Assembly: GCA_019352125.1 (NCBI GenBank)
Contig: JABBNV010000053.1
Coordinates: forward strand, 1-11,817
Length of the DNA: 11,817 bases
Reading direction: 5' to 3'
From: Acidobacteriota bacterium
Lineage (GTDB): Bacteria > Actinomycetota > Actinomycetes > Actinomycetales > Micrococcaceae
Shown: positions 1 through 6,041 of the stretch, in pieces
How the letters are laid out: each line of letters begins with the position of its first letter
Numbering within the stretch: position 1 is the stretch's first letter
Notes under the pieces: model-generated
Told to the model about the DNA's origin: nothing
Databases searched by the model: none
What the model saw: only the letters and a program-made list of their open reading frames with translations
Translations under genes and position numbers: made by a program

Positions 1-74
1 GTGCGCCCGAAGGGATTCGAACCCCCAACCTTCTGATCCGTAGTCAGATGCTCTATCCGTTGAGCTACGCACGC
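1..74 (-). tRNA. tRNA-Arg (anticodon ACG)
   Basis: Read on the minus strand this folds as a tRNA: acceptor strand GCGTGCG (74 to 68), TA at positions 8-9, a D arm, and an anticodon stem TCTGA/TCAGA around the 7-nt loop CTACGGA. This gives anticodon ACG, hence tRNA-Arg for CGN codons. The T arm has the loop TTCGAAT. The discriminator A is at position 2 and position 1 is a C, so the window edge cuts inside or just before CCA and I cannot tell whether CCA is encoded. As read, the acceptor stem has one U-G wobble and one G-G mismatch (tRNA positions 5 and 68). Confidence 0.95.
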
Positions 75-103
75 ATTCGTTCCACCCTTTCGGGCCGTAG
101 ATA

Positions 104-133
104 ACTTTAGCCTGTCTTGGCCGCAGCCTCCAA
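104..133 (-). promoter_or_regulatory. candidate promoter of tRNA-Arg
   Basis: On the minus strand there is TTGGAG (133 to 128) and TAAAGT (109 to 104), separated by 18 bp and placed about 30 bp before the tRNA 5' end. The -35 match is poor (3 of 6) and the -10 is moderate (4 of 6). The position is right for a stable-RNA promoter, but this is inference. Confidence 0.35.
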
Positions 134-204
134 ATTGGTGTGCGGATTGCCTGCTGGGAGCCGTCGAATGAGGCGCAAATATTCATATAAAGCAGACCGG
201 TCTA

Positions 205-220
205 CGTGATGTGTCTCACA
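205..220. promoter_or_regulatory. Crp/GlxR-type operator upstream of pckG
   Basis: The 16-mer here contains GTGA and TCAC half-sites separated by 6 bp. It matches the actinobacterial Crp/GlxR consensus TGTGANNTNNNTCACA at every specified position except the first (C instead of T). It lies 150 bp upstream of the pckG start and directly abuts a TATAGT -10-like hexamer. GlxR/Crp control of gluconeogenic genes is established in corynebacteria. That this site works here, and in which direction, is inference. Confidence 0.6.
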
Positions 221-226
221 TATAGT
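221..226 (+). promoter_or_regulatory. candidate -10 element of pckG
   Basis: TATAGT matches the -10 consensus at 5 of 6 positions and directly follows the Crp-like operator. No -35 hexamer is visible 16-19 bp upstream, where the operator sits, as would suit a regulator-dependent or regulator-blocked promoter. A second candidate, TATAAA at 186-191, also matches 5 of 6. If TATAGT is used, the mRNA leader is about 135 nt. The rest of 75-369 holds no gene I can support. Confidence 0.35.
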
Positions 227-369
227 CAGTGATCAGGGAAAGTGAATCCTTGATTCCTAGGGGTTTTTGTTCCCGTTCTACCCATGATGTCCTATATCTG
301 ACTTATCTGGACTGGGTGGTGCGGATCATAGCCTTGAGAAACAACGCTGACCCAATGAAGGGAAGAATC

Positions 370-2199
370 ATGGTCGATTCGCCGAACCTGCAGACACTGG
401 AGCTTGCTCCCACTACGCATCAGGGTCTGCTCTCCTGGGTAGCAGAAGTGGCAGAGCTGACTCAGCCTGCCACTATTCATTGGGTAGATGGCTCGGATCA
501 AGAGATCGCGCAGCTCAACGAGGAACTGGTGGCCAGCGGCACGCTGATCAAGCTCAATGAGGAGCTTTTCCCGAATTCTTATGCGGCATTCTCTGACCCG
601 AAGGACGTTGCACGGGTGGAGGATCGGACGTTTATCTGCTCCGCGAAAGAGGGCGACGCTGGATTCACCAATAACTGGATGGATCCGGCGGAGATGAAGA
701 GCACTCTCAACCGCGTCTTTTCCGGCTCGATGCGCGGCCGCACCATGTACGTCATCCCCTTCGTGATGGGGCATCTGGATGCTGACGAACCCAAATTTGG
801 CGTGGAAATTACGGACTCCGCCTACGTAGTAGCGTCCATGCGCATCATGGCCCGTATCGGAACGGACGTGCTGCACAAGATCGAAGAGACCAACGCCTTT
901 TTTGTCCCCGCGCTGCACTCGGTGGGTGCGCCGCTGGAACCGGGGCAGGCCGACGTCGTCTGGCCTTGCAATGACGAAAAATGGATTGTGCACTTCCCTG
1001 AGGAGCGCTCCATTTTCTCCTACGGCTCCGGCTACGGTGGCAACGCGCTGTTGGGTAAGAAGTGCTACGCGCTGCGGATTGCCTCGGCTATGGCTCACGA
1101 CGAAGGCTGGCTCGCGGAGCACATGCTGATTCTCAAGCTGACGAGCCCGGAGCAGAAGTCTTACTACATCACGGCGGCATTCCCTTCGGCCTGCGGTAAG
1201 ACAAACCTTGCCCTGCTTGACCCGACCATCAAGGGGTGGAAGGTCGAGACCCTGGGCGATGACATCAGCTGGATGCGCTTGGGTGCCGACGGCCAACTGC
1301 GCGCAGTGAACCCGGAGTCTGGTCTCTTCGGTGTTGCCCCGGGCACTGGCTGGGGAACCAACCCCAACGCCATGCGCGGAATCGCCAAGGGCAACTCCAT
1401 CTTCACCAACGTGGCCCTGACCGACGACGGCGGCGTGTGGTGGGAAGGCATGACGAAGGATGTTCCCGAGCACCTGACCGATTGGAAAGGAAACTCTTGG
1501 ACGCCGGATTCTGACGAGCCCGCCGCGCACCCCAACTCACGTTTTTGCACCCCGATCGATCAGATCGACATGCTGGCACCGGAGTACTACGAGCCCAACG
1601 GGGTGCCGATCTCGGCCATCCTCTTCGGCGGTCGCCGCAAGACCACCATCCCGCTGGTCACACAGTCCCGTGACTGGACCAACGGTATTTTCATGGGTTC
1701 GACGCTCTCCAGCGAGACGACGGCGGCTGCCGCAGGTCAGGTGGGCGTGGTTCGCCGCGATCCCATGGCGATGCTGCCGTTTATCGGTTACGACGCCGGC
1801 GATTACCTCAAGCACTGGATCGCACTGTCCAAGACTGCGGACCAGGAAAAGCTGCCGAAAATATTTTTGGTCAATTGGTTCCGCCGCACTCAAGACGGCG
1901 GGTTCGCTTGGCCCGGATTCGGTGACAATGCTCGCGTGCTCAAATGGGTGATCGAGCGGATCGAAGGTACTGCGGACGCCGTCGAAACACCCATCGGATC
2001 GGTTCCTGCGGCTGACGCGCTCGACGTCGATGGCCTTGATGTCAGCGCGGCGCAGCTGGCTGACGCTACTCGTGTCGACGCCGAAGAATGGCGCACGGAA
2101 TTGGCGAGCATCGAAGAATGGTACGCCCTTTTCGGTGACTCGCTGCCGGAGGAACTTAAGCGTGAACTCACTACGCTGAAAGAGCGTTTCGCGGCCTGA
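370..2199 (+). CDS. pckG: phosphoenolpyruvate carboxykinase (GTP)
   Basis: Converts oxaloacetate plus GTP to phosphoenolpyruvate, CO2 and GDP in the cytoplasm, the first committed step of gluconeogenesis (EC 4.1.1.32). The product is 609 residues, the usual size for actinobacterial GTP-type PEPCK. Diagnostic motifs are present: the P-loop FPSACGKTN at 271-279, including the reactive Cys275 typical of the GTP class; GDDISWMR at 296-303, which binds metal; and FGGRRKTTIPLV from 419. The ATG at 370 is preferred because AAGGGAAG lies just upstream. An in-frame ATG at 355 is possible but overlaps that ribosome binding site. It is probably monocistronic, with a long leader carrying a Crp/GlxR-like site and a strong terminator right after the stop. 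It converges with manB. Confidence 0.97.
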   Translation: MVDSPNLQTLELAPTTHQGLLSWVAEVAELTQPATIHWVDGSDQEIAQLNEELVASGTLIKLNEELFPNSYAAFSDPKDVARVEDRTFICSAKEGDAGFTNNWMDPAEMKSTLNRVFSGSMRGRTMYVIPFVMGHLDADEPKFGVEITDSAYVVASMRIMARIGTDVLHKIEETNAFFVPALHSVGAPLEPGQADVVWPCNDEKWIVHFPEERSIFSYGSGYGGNALLGKKCYALRIASAMAHDEGWLAEHMLILKLTSPEQKSYYITAAFPSACGKTNLALLDPTIKGWKVETLGDDISWMRLGADGQLRAVNPESGLFGVAPGTGWGTNPNAMRGIAKGNSIFTNVALTDDGGVWWEGMTKDVPEHLTDWKGNSWTPDSDEPAAHPNSRFCTPIDQIDMLAPEYYEPNGVPISAILFGGRRKTTIPLVTQSRDWTNGIFMGSTLSSETTAAAAGQVGVVRRDPMAMLPFIGYDAGDYLKHWIALSKTADQEKLPKIFLVNWFRRTQDGGFAWPGFGDNARVLKWVIERIEGTADAVETPIGSVPAADALDVDGLDVSAAQLADATRVDAEEWRTELASIEEWYALFGDSLPEELKRELTTLKERFAA

Positions 2200-2217
2200 T
2201 ACACCGGACGTTGCAGG

Positions 2218-2264
2218 AAAGGCCCCGGCCCTTGGCACCTATGGTGCGAGGGGACGGGGCCTTT
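2218..2264. terminator. bidirectional intrinsic terminator between pckG and manB
   Basis: AAAGGCCCCG (2218-2227) and CGGGGCCTTT (2255-2264) are perfect 10-bp complementary arms. The interior folds further through GCACC (2235-2239) and GGTGC (2243-2247) around a TAT loop. The A-rich and T-rich arm ends supply a short U-tract in either direction. It lies 19 bp after the pckG stop and 45 bp beyond the manB stop, as expected for a terminator shared by convergent genes. Confidence 0.85.
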
Positions 2265-2308
2265 ACCTTTGCGAAGCTATGCGCGCCTGGAGGGCTTAGA
2301 CCGGGAAC

Positions 2309-3721
2309 TTAGGCCCGGATCAATCCCAGGACCTTGTCCCGGACGCTCTCCATGGTGGCGCGGTCCACGGCCTCGGCGTTGAGCCGCAGAAGTGGCTCCG
2401 TGTTGGAGGAGCGAAGGTTGAACCACCACGCGCCGTCACCAGAGGCGAACGTCAATCCGTCGAGCTCATCAATGCTGACGCCGTCGTGCTCAAACTCGGC
2501 GCGGACACGCGCAACTGCCGCGGGAACATCTGCCAGCTTTGAGTTGATTTCGCCGGAAGAAACGTAGGGCTCGTATTCGCGGCCCAGCTCGGACAGCGGA
2601 CCATCCTGCTCGCCCAGTGCAGCAAGCAGGTGCATGGCGGCCAACATGCCGGTGTCCGCGTTGAAGAAGTCGCGGAAGTAATAGTGGGCGGAGTGCTCGC
2701 CACCAAACACCGCGCCTTCCCTGGCCATCACTGCCTTGATAAAGGAGTGGCCAACTCGCGTGCGCACCGCCTTGCCGCCGTCAGCCGCGATCAGCTCAGG
2801 TACAGCGCGGGAGGTGATCAGGTTGTGAATAATCACGGGAGTTTCTTCGCCGGAGGCCTTGGCCCGAGCAATTTCGCGCCGGGCAACCAGCGCCGTAACA
2901 GCAGAGGGAGAAACAGGCTGACCCTTTTCGTCGATCACAAAGCAGCGATCCGCGTCGCCGTCGAACGCCAAGCCAATATCAGCTCCGTGTGCCACGACGG
3001 CGGCCTGCAGATCCACCAAGTTAGCGGGCTCCAGCGGGTTGGCTTCGTGATTCGGGAAAGAGCCGTCGAGCTCAAAGTAGAGCGGCACAATCTCAAACGG
3101 CAGTGCGGGCAAGAGCTGATCGCCCAGAACCGCCGGCGTCGTCATGCCAGCCATGCCATTGCCAGCGTCAACGACGACTTTGAGCGGCCTCGATCCGCTA
3201 AGATCAACCAGCTTCCGCAAGTACTCTGCGTAGTCTTTCAAAATATCGTGCGTGCCGATTGTTCCCGGCTGGTCCACGGTGGGGATTCCCTCTGCCAGGT
3301 ACTGCTCGGCCAGACCTTGGATCTCCTTCAGCCCGGTTTCCGAGGAAACCGGAATGGCGCCGGCTTTGGCCATCTTGATGCCGTTGTACGCAGCCGGGTT
3401 GTGGCTGGCCGTAAACATGGCGCCAGCGGCATTCAAGGAACCGCAGGCAAAGTACAGTTCGTCGGTGCTGATCAGATTGAGCAGCTTAACGTTGGCCCCG
3501 CGAGCTGTGGCCCCTGCGGCAAACGCCTTGCTGAACTCGGGGGAGGAGGGGCGCATATCTCCGCCCGCCAGCACGTCTTGCCCGCTCAGTTCAAGGACGT
3601 CAACGAAAGCTGCACCCACTGCCTGAACAATTTCGCTCGTGATGGTTTCGCCCACCAAGCCACGGACGTCGTACGCCTTGAACGAGGCCGAAAGGTCAAA
3701 TGTTTTGTCTGAAGTGGTCAC
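2309..3721 (-). CDS. manB: phosphomannomutase/phosphoglucomutase
   Basis: Alpha-D-phosphohexomutase that interconverts hexose 6- and 1-phosphates, most likely mannose, supplying GDP-mannose for glycans. From the GTG at 3721 the product is 470 residues, normal for the family. All four active-site elements are visible: the phosphoserine loop TASHNP with Ser106; the metal-binding loop DGDAD with Asp254, Asp256 and Asp258; the sugar-specificity loop GGEHS with Glu342; and the phosphate-binding loop RSSNTEP at 437-443. The N-terminal FDLSASFKAYDVRG is typical of actinobacterial ManB. The frame stays open for 126 more codons upstream, but that part is low-complexity, overlaps the divergent helicase gene and lies outside the domain. 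The GTG has no good Shine-Dalgarno. TACGAT sits 6 nt before it, suggesting a leaderless mRNA. Mannose versus glucose preference cannot be read from sequence. Confidence 0.95.
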   Translation of the reverse strand: MTTSDKTFDLSASFKAYDVRGLVGETITSEIVQAVGAAFVDVLELSGQDVLAGGDMRPSSPEFSKAFAAGATARGANVKLLNLISTDELYFACGSLNAAGAMFTASHNPAAYNGIKMAKAGAIPVSSETGLKEIQGLAEQYLAEGIPTVDQPGTIGTHDILKDYAEYLRKLVDLSGSRPLKVVVDAGNGMAGMTTPAVLGDQLLPALPFEIVPLYFELDGSFPNHEANPLEPANLVDLQAAVVAHGADIGLAFDGDADRCFVIDEKGQPVSPSAVTALVARREIARAKASGEETPVIIHNLITSRAVPELIAADGGKAVRTRVGHSFIKAVMAREGAVFGGEHSAHYYFRDFFNADTGMLAAMHLLAALGEQDGPLSELGREYEPYVSSGEINSKLADVPAAVARVRAEFEHDGVSIDELDGLTFASGDGAWWFNLRSSNTEPLLRLNAEAVDRATMESVRDKVLGLIRA

Positions 3722-3727
3722 GCCACC

Positions 3728-3733
3728 ATCGTA
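3728..3733 (-). promoter_or_regulatory. candidate -10 element for a leaderless manB transcript
   Basis: On the minus strand TACGAT fits the TANNNT pattern and ends 6 nt before the GTG start, so transcription would begin at or next to the start codon. No convincing -35 is seen. This also explains the lack of a Shine-Dalgarno. Confidence 0.35.
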
Positions 3734-3759
3734 CAAGGAGCGCGGAGAGAATCCCGGAC

Positions 3760-3779
3760 GCTGTGGCGTTGTCCACAGC
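3760..3779. promoter_or_regulatory. inverted repeat with embedded DnaA box between manB and the helicase gene
   Basis: GCTGTGG (3760-3766) and CCACAGC (3773-3779) are perfect 7-bp arms separated by 6 bp. The right half includes TTGTCCACA (3769-3777), identical to the DnaA box described for high-GC actinobacteria. The inner 16-mer (3762-3777) also resembles a Crp/GlxR site, matching 9 of its 11 specified positions. It sits in the 107-bp region between two divergent genes, where an operator for either or both is plausible. Confidence 0.5.
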
Positions 3780-3816
3780 AATACCTCAGTACGACGGCGG
3801 TTTCGGCGTGCGCTGG

Positions 3817-3822
3817 AATACT
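3817..3822 (+). promoter_or_regulatory. candidate -10 element for a leaderless helicase transcript
   Basis: AATACT, preceded by TGG as in an extended -10, ends 6 nt before the ATG at 3829. There is no Shine-Dalgarno in front of that ATG. The hexamer matches TATAAT at 4 of 6 positions and no -35 is visible, so this is only suggestive. Confidence 0.28.
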
Positions 3823-3828
3823 GGCTGT

Positions 3829-5958
3829 ATGAGTATGGAGACGCAGGCGGATACCCGAGCACAAGCCCAAATGATCCTGCGTACCTTGGTGGGACGTGAA
3901 GACGCGGACTTTCACCCAGGCCAGTTTGAGGCGATCCAGGCTTTGGTGGATGAGGGGCGGCGGGCACTGGTGGTGCAACGCACGGGGTGGGGGAAGTCTG
4001 CCGTCTATTTTGTAGCGTCCCTGCTGCTTCGGCGAAGGGGCGCTGGCCCCACGCTGATAGTTTCTCCGCTGCTTGCGCTGATGCGTGATCAGGTGGCATC
4101 CGCAGAGCGCGCTGGGGTGCGTGCCATGGCTATCAACTCAGCGAATGCCACTGACTGGGGGCTGGTGCGGGACGCATTGGCTGCGGATGAGGTGGACGTC
4201 CTCCTGGTATCGCCGGAGCGCTTGACCAATCCGAGCTTCCGCGAGAAACAACTCCCGGAGCTGATCCGGCGCACCGGGTTGCTGGTGGTGGATGAAGCTC
4301 ATTGCATTTCGGACTGGGGTCATGACTTCCGGCCGGATTACCGGCGGATAGGTGACTTGATCGCTCAGTTGCCCTCCAGCGTTCCAGTCCTGGCCACCAC
4401 GGCAACTGCCAACTCGCGGGTGGTGGCGGATGTGCAGGAGCAACTGGGCACCAATGTCTACACCATTCGTGGCCCTTTGGCCCGTGAGTCCCTCCGGATG
4501 GGGGTTCTGCGACTGCCGAATTCGCGAGCTCGACTCGCCTGGCTGCTGACGCATCTGGCGGAATTGGACGGTAGCGGCATTATCTACACCTTGACGGTCT
4601 CCGCGGCTGAAGACACCGCGCGATTGCTGGCAGAGGCTGGCCACGCGGTTCGCCCCTACACCGGGCGGACGGATCCGGCTGAGCGCGAAGAGGCCGAGAC
4701 GCTGCTCAAGAACAACCAAGTCAAGGCGTTGGTGGCAACTAGTGCCTTGGGAATGGGCTTTGATAAGCCGGACTTGGGCTTTGTGGTGCATTTGGGTGCG
4801 CCGTCGTCGCCTGTGGCGTACTACCAGCAGGTGGGCCGCGCTGGCCGTGGCACGGACAATGCAGATGTTTTGCTGCTGCCCGGCGCGGAGGATGTGGATA
4901 TTTGGAAGTACTTTGCCACCGCCTCCATGCCATCGAAGGATAAGGCGGCGGCCGCGCTCGAAGCCCTGAATGAATCAGGTGCGCCGTTGTCCACCGCCGC
5001 ACTGGAGGTGCGGGTGGACCTTCGACGGACGCAGCTGGAATTGCTGCTCAAGGTACTGGCGGTTGATGGCGCTGTGGAACGAGTGGCCAATGGGTGGCGC
5101 GCCACGGGCGTGCCATGGACCTATGACGAGGAGCGGTACCGGCGGATCGCAGCGGCGCGTGTGGCGGAGCAGGACTCCATGATCGTTTACGAAGAAACCA
5201 CCGGGTGCCGGATGGAATACGTCACCTCGGTATTGGACGATGAAACGGCTGCCCCGTGCGGGCGTTGCGATAACTGTGCAGGCCGCTGGTTCCCCACTGA
5301 TATTGCGGACGACGCCGAGTCCTCAGCGAGCGCCACGCTCACCCGTGCGGGGGTGGTGCTAGAGCCTCGCCGCATGTGGCCCAGCGGCATGGACCGGTTG
5401 GGCGTGGGGGTCAAGGGAAAGATCCCCGCCGGGGAGCAATCCGCTGAAGGTAGGGCGTTGGCCAGGCTGACTGATCTAGGCTGGGGAGGTGCCCTGCGTG
5501 AGCTCTTTGCTGCCGGCACTCCGGATGCACCGCTGCCGGATTCCCTTCTGCGAGCATGCGTGAGTGTTCTCCGGGATTGGGGCCAATCAGGCTGGTCTGG
5601 GGAGGGCCGGCCGGCCGCCGTCATCTCCGTGCCATCCGCTGCCAAGCCGCTCCTGGTGGGGTCACTGGCGCGTGGCATCGCCAGTATCGGCCAGATGGAG
5701 TATTGGGGGCCGTTAGAGACAAACTTTTCATTACCTCCGGGCGGTGCTGGCGGCAATAGTGCGTACCGGCTTGCCGGGTTGTGGGAACACTTGAAAGTGC
5801 CCGAGGCTATGGAGCCCCGGGTGGCCCAACTGAGCGGGCCAGTGTTGTTGATCGATGATCTAGTGGATAGTCGATGGACACTAACTTTGGCGGCCCGTGT
5901 GCTGCGCCGTGCCGGAGCCCCTGCCGTCCTGCCGATGGCCCTGGCTCAGGCTGGCTAG
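3829..5958 (+). CDS. RecQ-like ATP-dependent DNA helicase with C-terminal phosphoribosyltransferase-like domain
   Basis: SF2 3'-5' DNA helicase of the RecQ type, expected to act on DNA in recombination or repair. From the ATG at 3829 it has 709 residues. Motif I is TGWGKS (Lys56), motif Ia SPLLALMRDQ, and motif II DEAH (155-158) followed by the RecQ aromatic loop CISDWGHDFRPDYR. Motif III is ATTATA and motif VI is QQVGRAGRG (333-341). A winged-helix-like stretch (about 385-426) precedes a zinc module with Cys460, Cys477, Cys480 and Cys483, the same 16-2-2 spacing as E. coli RecQ. There is no HRDC domain. Residues about 594-709 instead look like a PRTase fold, with IDDLVDSRWT (675-684) at the PRPP-loop position. 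The frame stays open upstream to 3700, but that part overlaps manB. ATG at 3835 is an alternative start. The helicase call is firm; the cellular role is unknown. Confidence 0.92.
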   Translation: MSMETQADTRAQAQMILRTLVGREDADFHPGQFEAIQALVDEGRRALVVQRTGWGKSAVYFVASLLLRRRGAGPTLIVSPLLALMRDQVASAERAGVRAMAINSANATDWGLVRDALAADEVDVLLVSPERLTNPSFREKQLPELIRRTGLLVVDEAHCISDWGHDFRPDYRRIGDLIAQLPSSVPVLATTATANSRVVADVQEQLGTNVYTIRGPLARESLRMGVLRLPNSRARLAWLLTHLAELDGSGIIYTLTVSAAEDTARLLAEAGHAVRPYTGRTDPAEREEAETLLKNNQVKALVATSALGMGFDKPDLGFVVHLGAPSSPVAYYQQVGRAGRGTDNADVLLLPGAEDVDIWKYFATASMPSKDKAAAALEALNESGAPLSTAALEVRVDLRRTQLELLLKVLAVDGAVERVANGWRATGVPWTYDEERYRRIAAARVAEQDSMIVYEETTGCRMEYVTSVLDDETAAPCGRCDNCAGRWFPTDIADDAESSASATLTRAGVVLEPRRMWPSGMDRLGVGVKGKIPAGEQSAEGRALARLTDLGWGGALRELFAAGTPDAPLPDSLLRACVSVLRDWGQSGWSGEGRPAAVISVPSAAKPLLVGSLARGIASIGQMEYWGPLETNFSLPPGGAGGNSAYRLAGLWEHLKVPEAMEPRVAQLSGPVLLIDDLVDSRWTLTLAARVLRRAGAPAVLPMALAQAG

Positions 5959-6009
5959 CGATGGAGTTGCAGGGCGTGGGCGGGGTGGCTCTACTCTAGG
6001 CTCTGATAG

Positions 6010-6019
6010 GTGTGCACAC
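6010..6019. promoter_or_regulatory. 10-bp palindrome upstream of the fucosidase gene
   Basis: GTGTGCACAC is a perfect palindrome 22 bp before the fucosidase start and just upstream of its AGGAG. A weak promoter candidate, TTGCAG (5967-5972) with TACTCT (5992-5997) 19 bp apart, would place the palindrome near +1, as for a repressor site. I see no linked regulator gene, so its function is inference. Confidence 0.3.
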
Positions 6020-6041
6020 TATTCACAGGAGCCGTGTAGAA

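Noticed and set aside
229..369. In-frame 47-codon N-terminal extension of PEPCK starting at GTG 229
   Set aside because: It has no ribosome binding site, does not resemble the family N terminus, and overlaps the predicted promoter and leader. ATG 370 has a good ribosome binding site and gives the usual length.
292..1530. 412-codon open frame opposite pckG
   Set aside because: Arg/His/Val-rich shadow composition with no domain; pckG on the other strand is certain.
2630..3712. Long 360-codon open frame opposite manB
   Set aside because: No recognisable domain or ribosome binding site. It lies fully antisense to a gene with all catalytic motifs, so it is a GC-rich codon-bias shadow.
3700..3828. 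43-codon extension of the helicase upstream of 3829
   Set aside because: It would overlap manB and run through the palindrome and promoter region. The sequence does not resemble RecQ proteins.
3722..4099. 126-codon N-terminal extension of manB
   Set aside because: Pro/Ala/Arg-rich sequence antisense to the helicase N terminus, outside the mutase domain. The GTG at 3721 gives a family-typical 470 residues.
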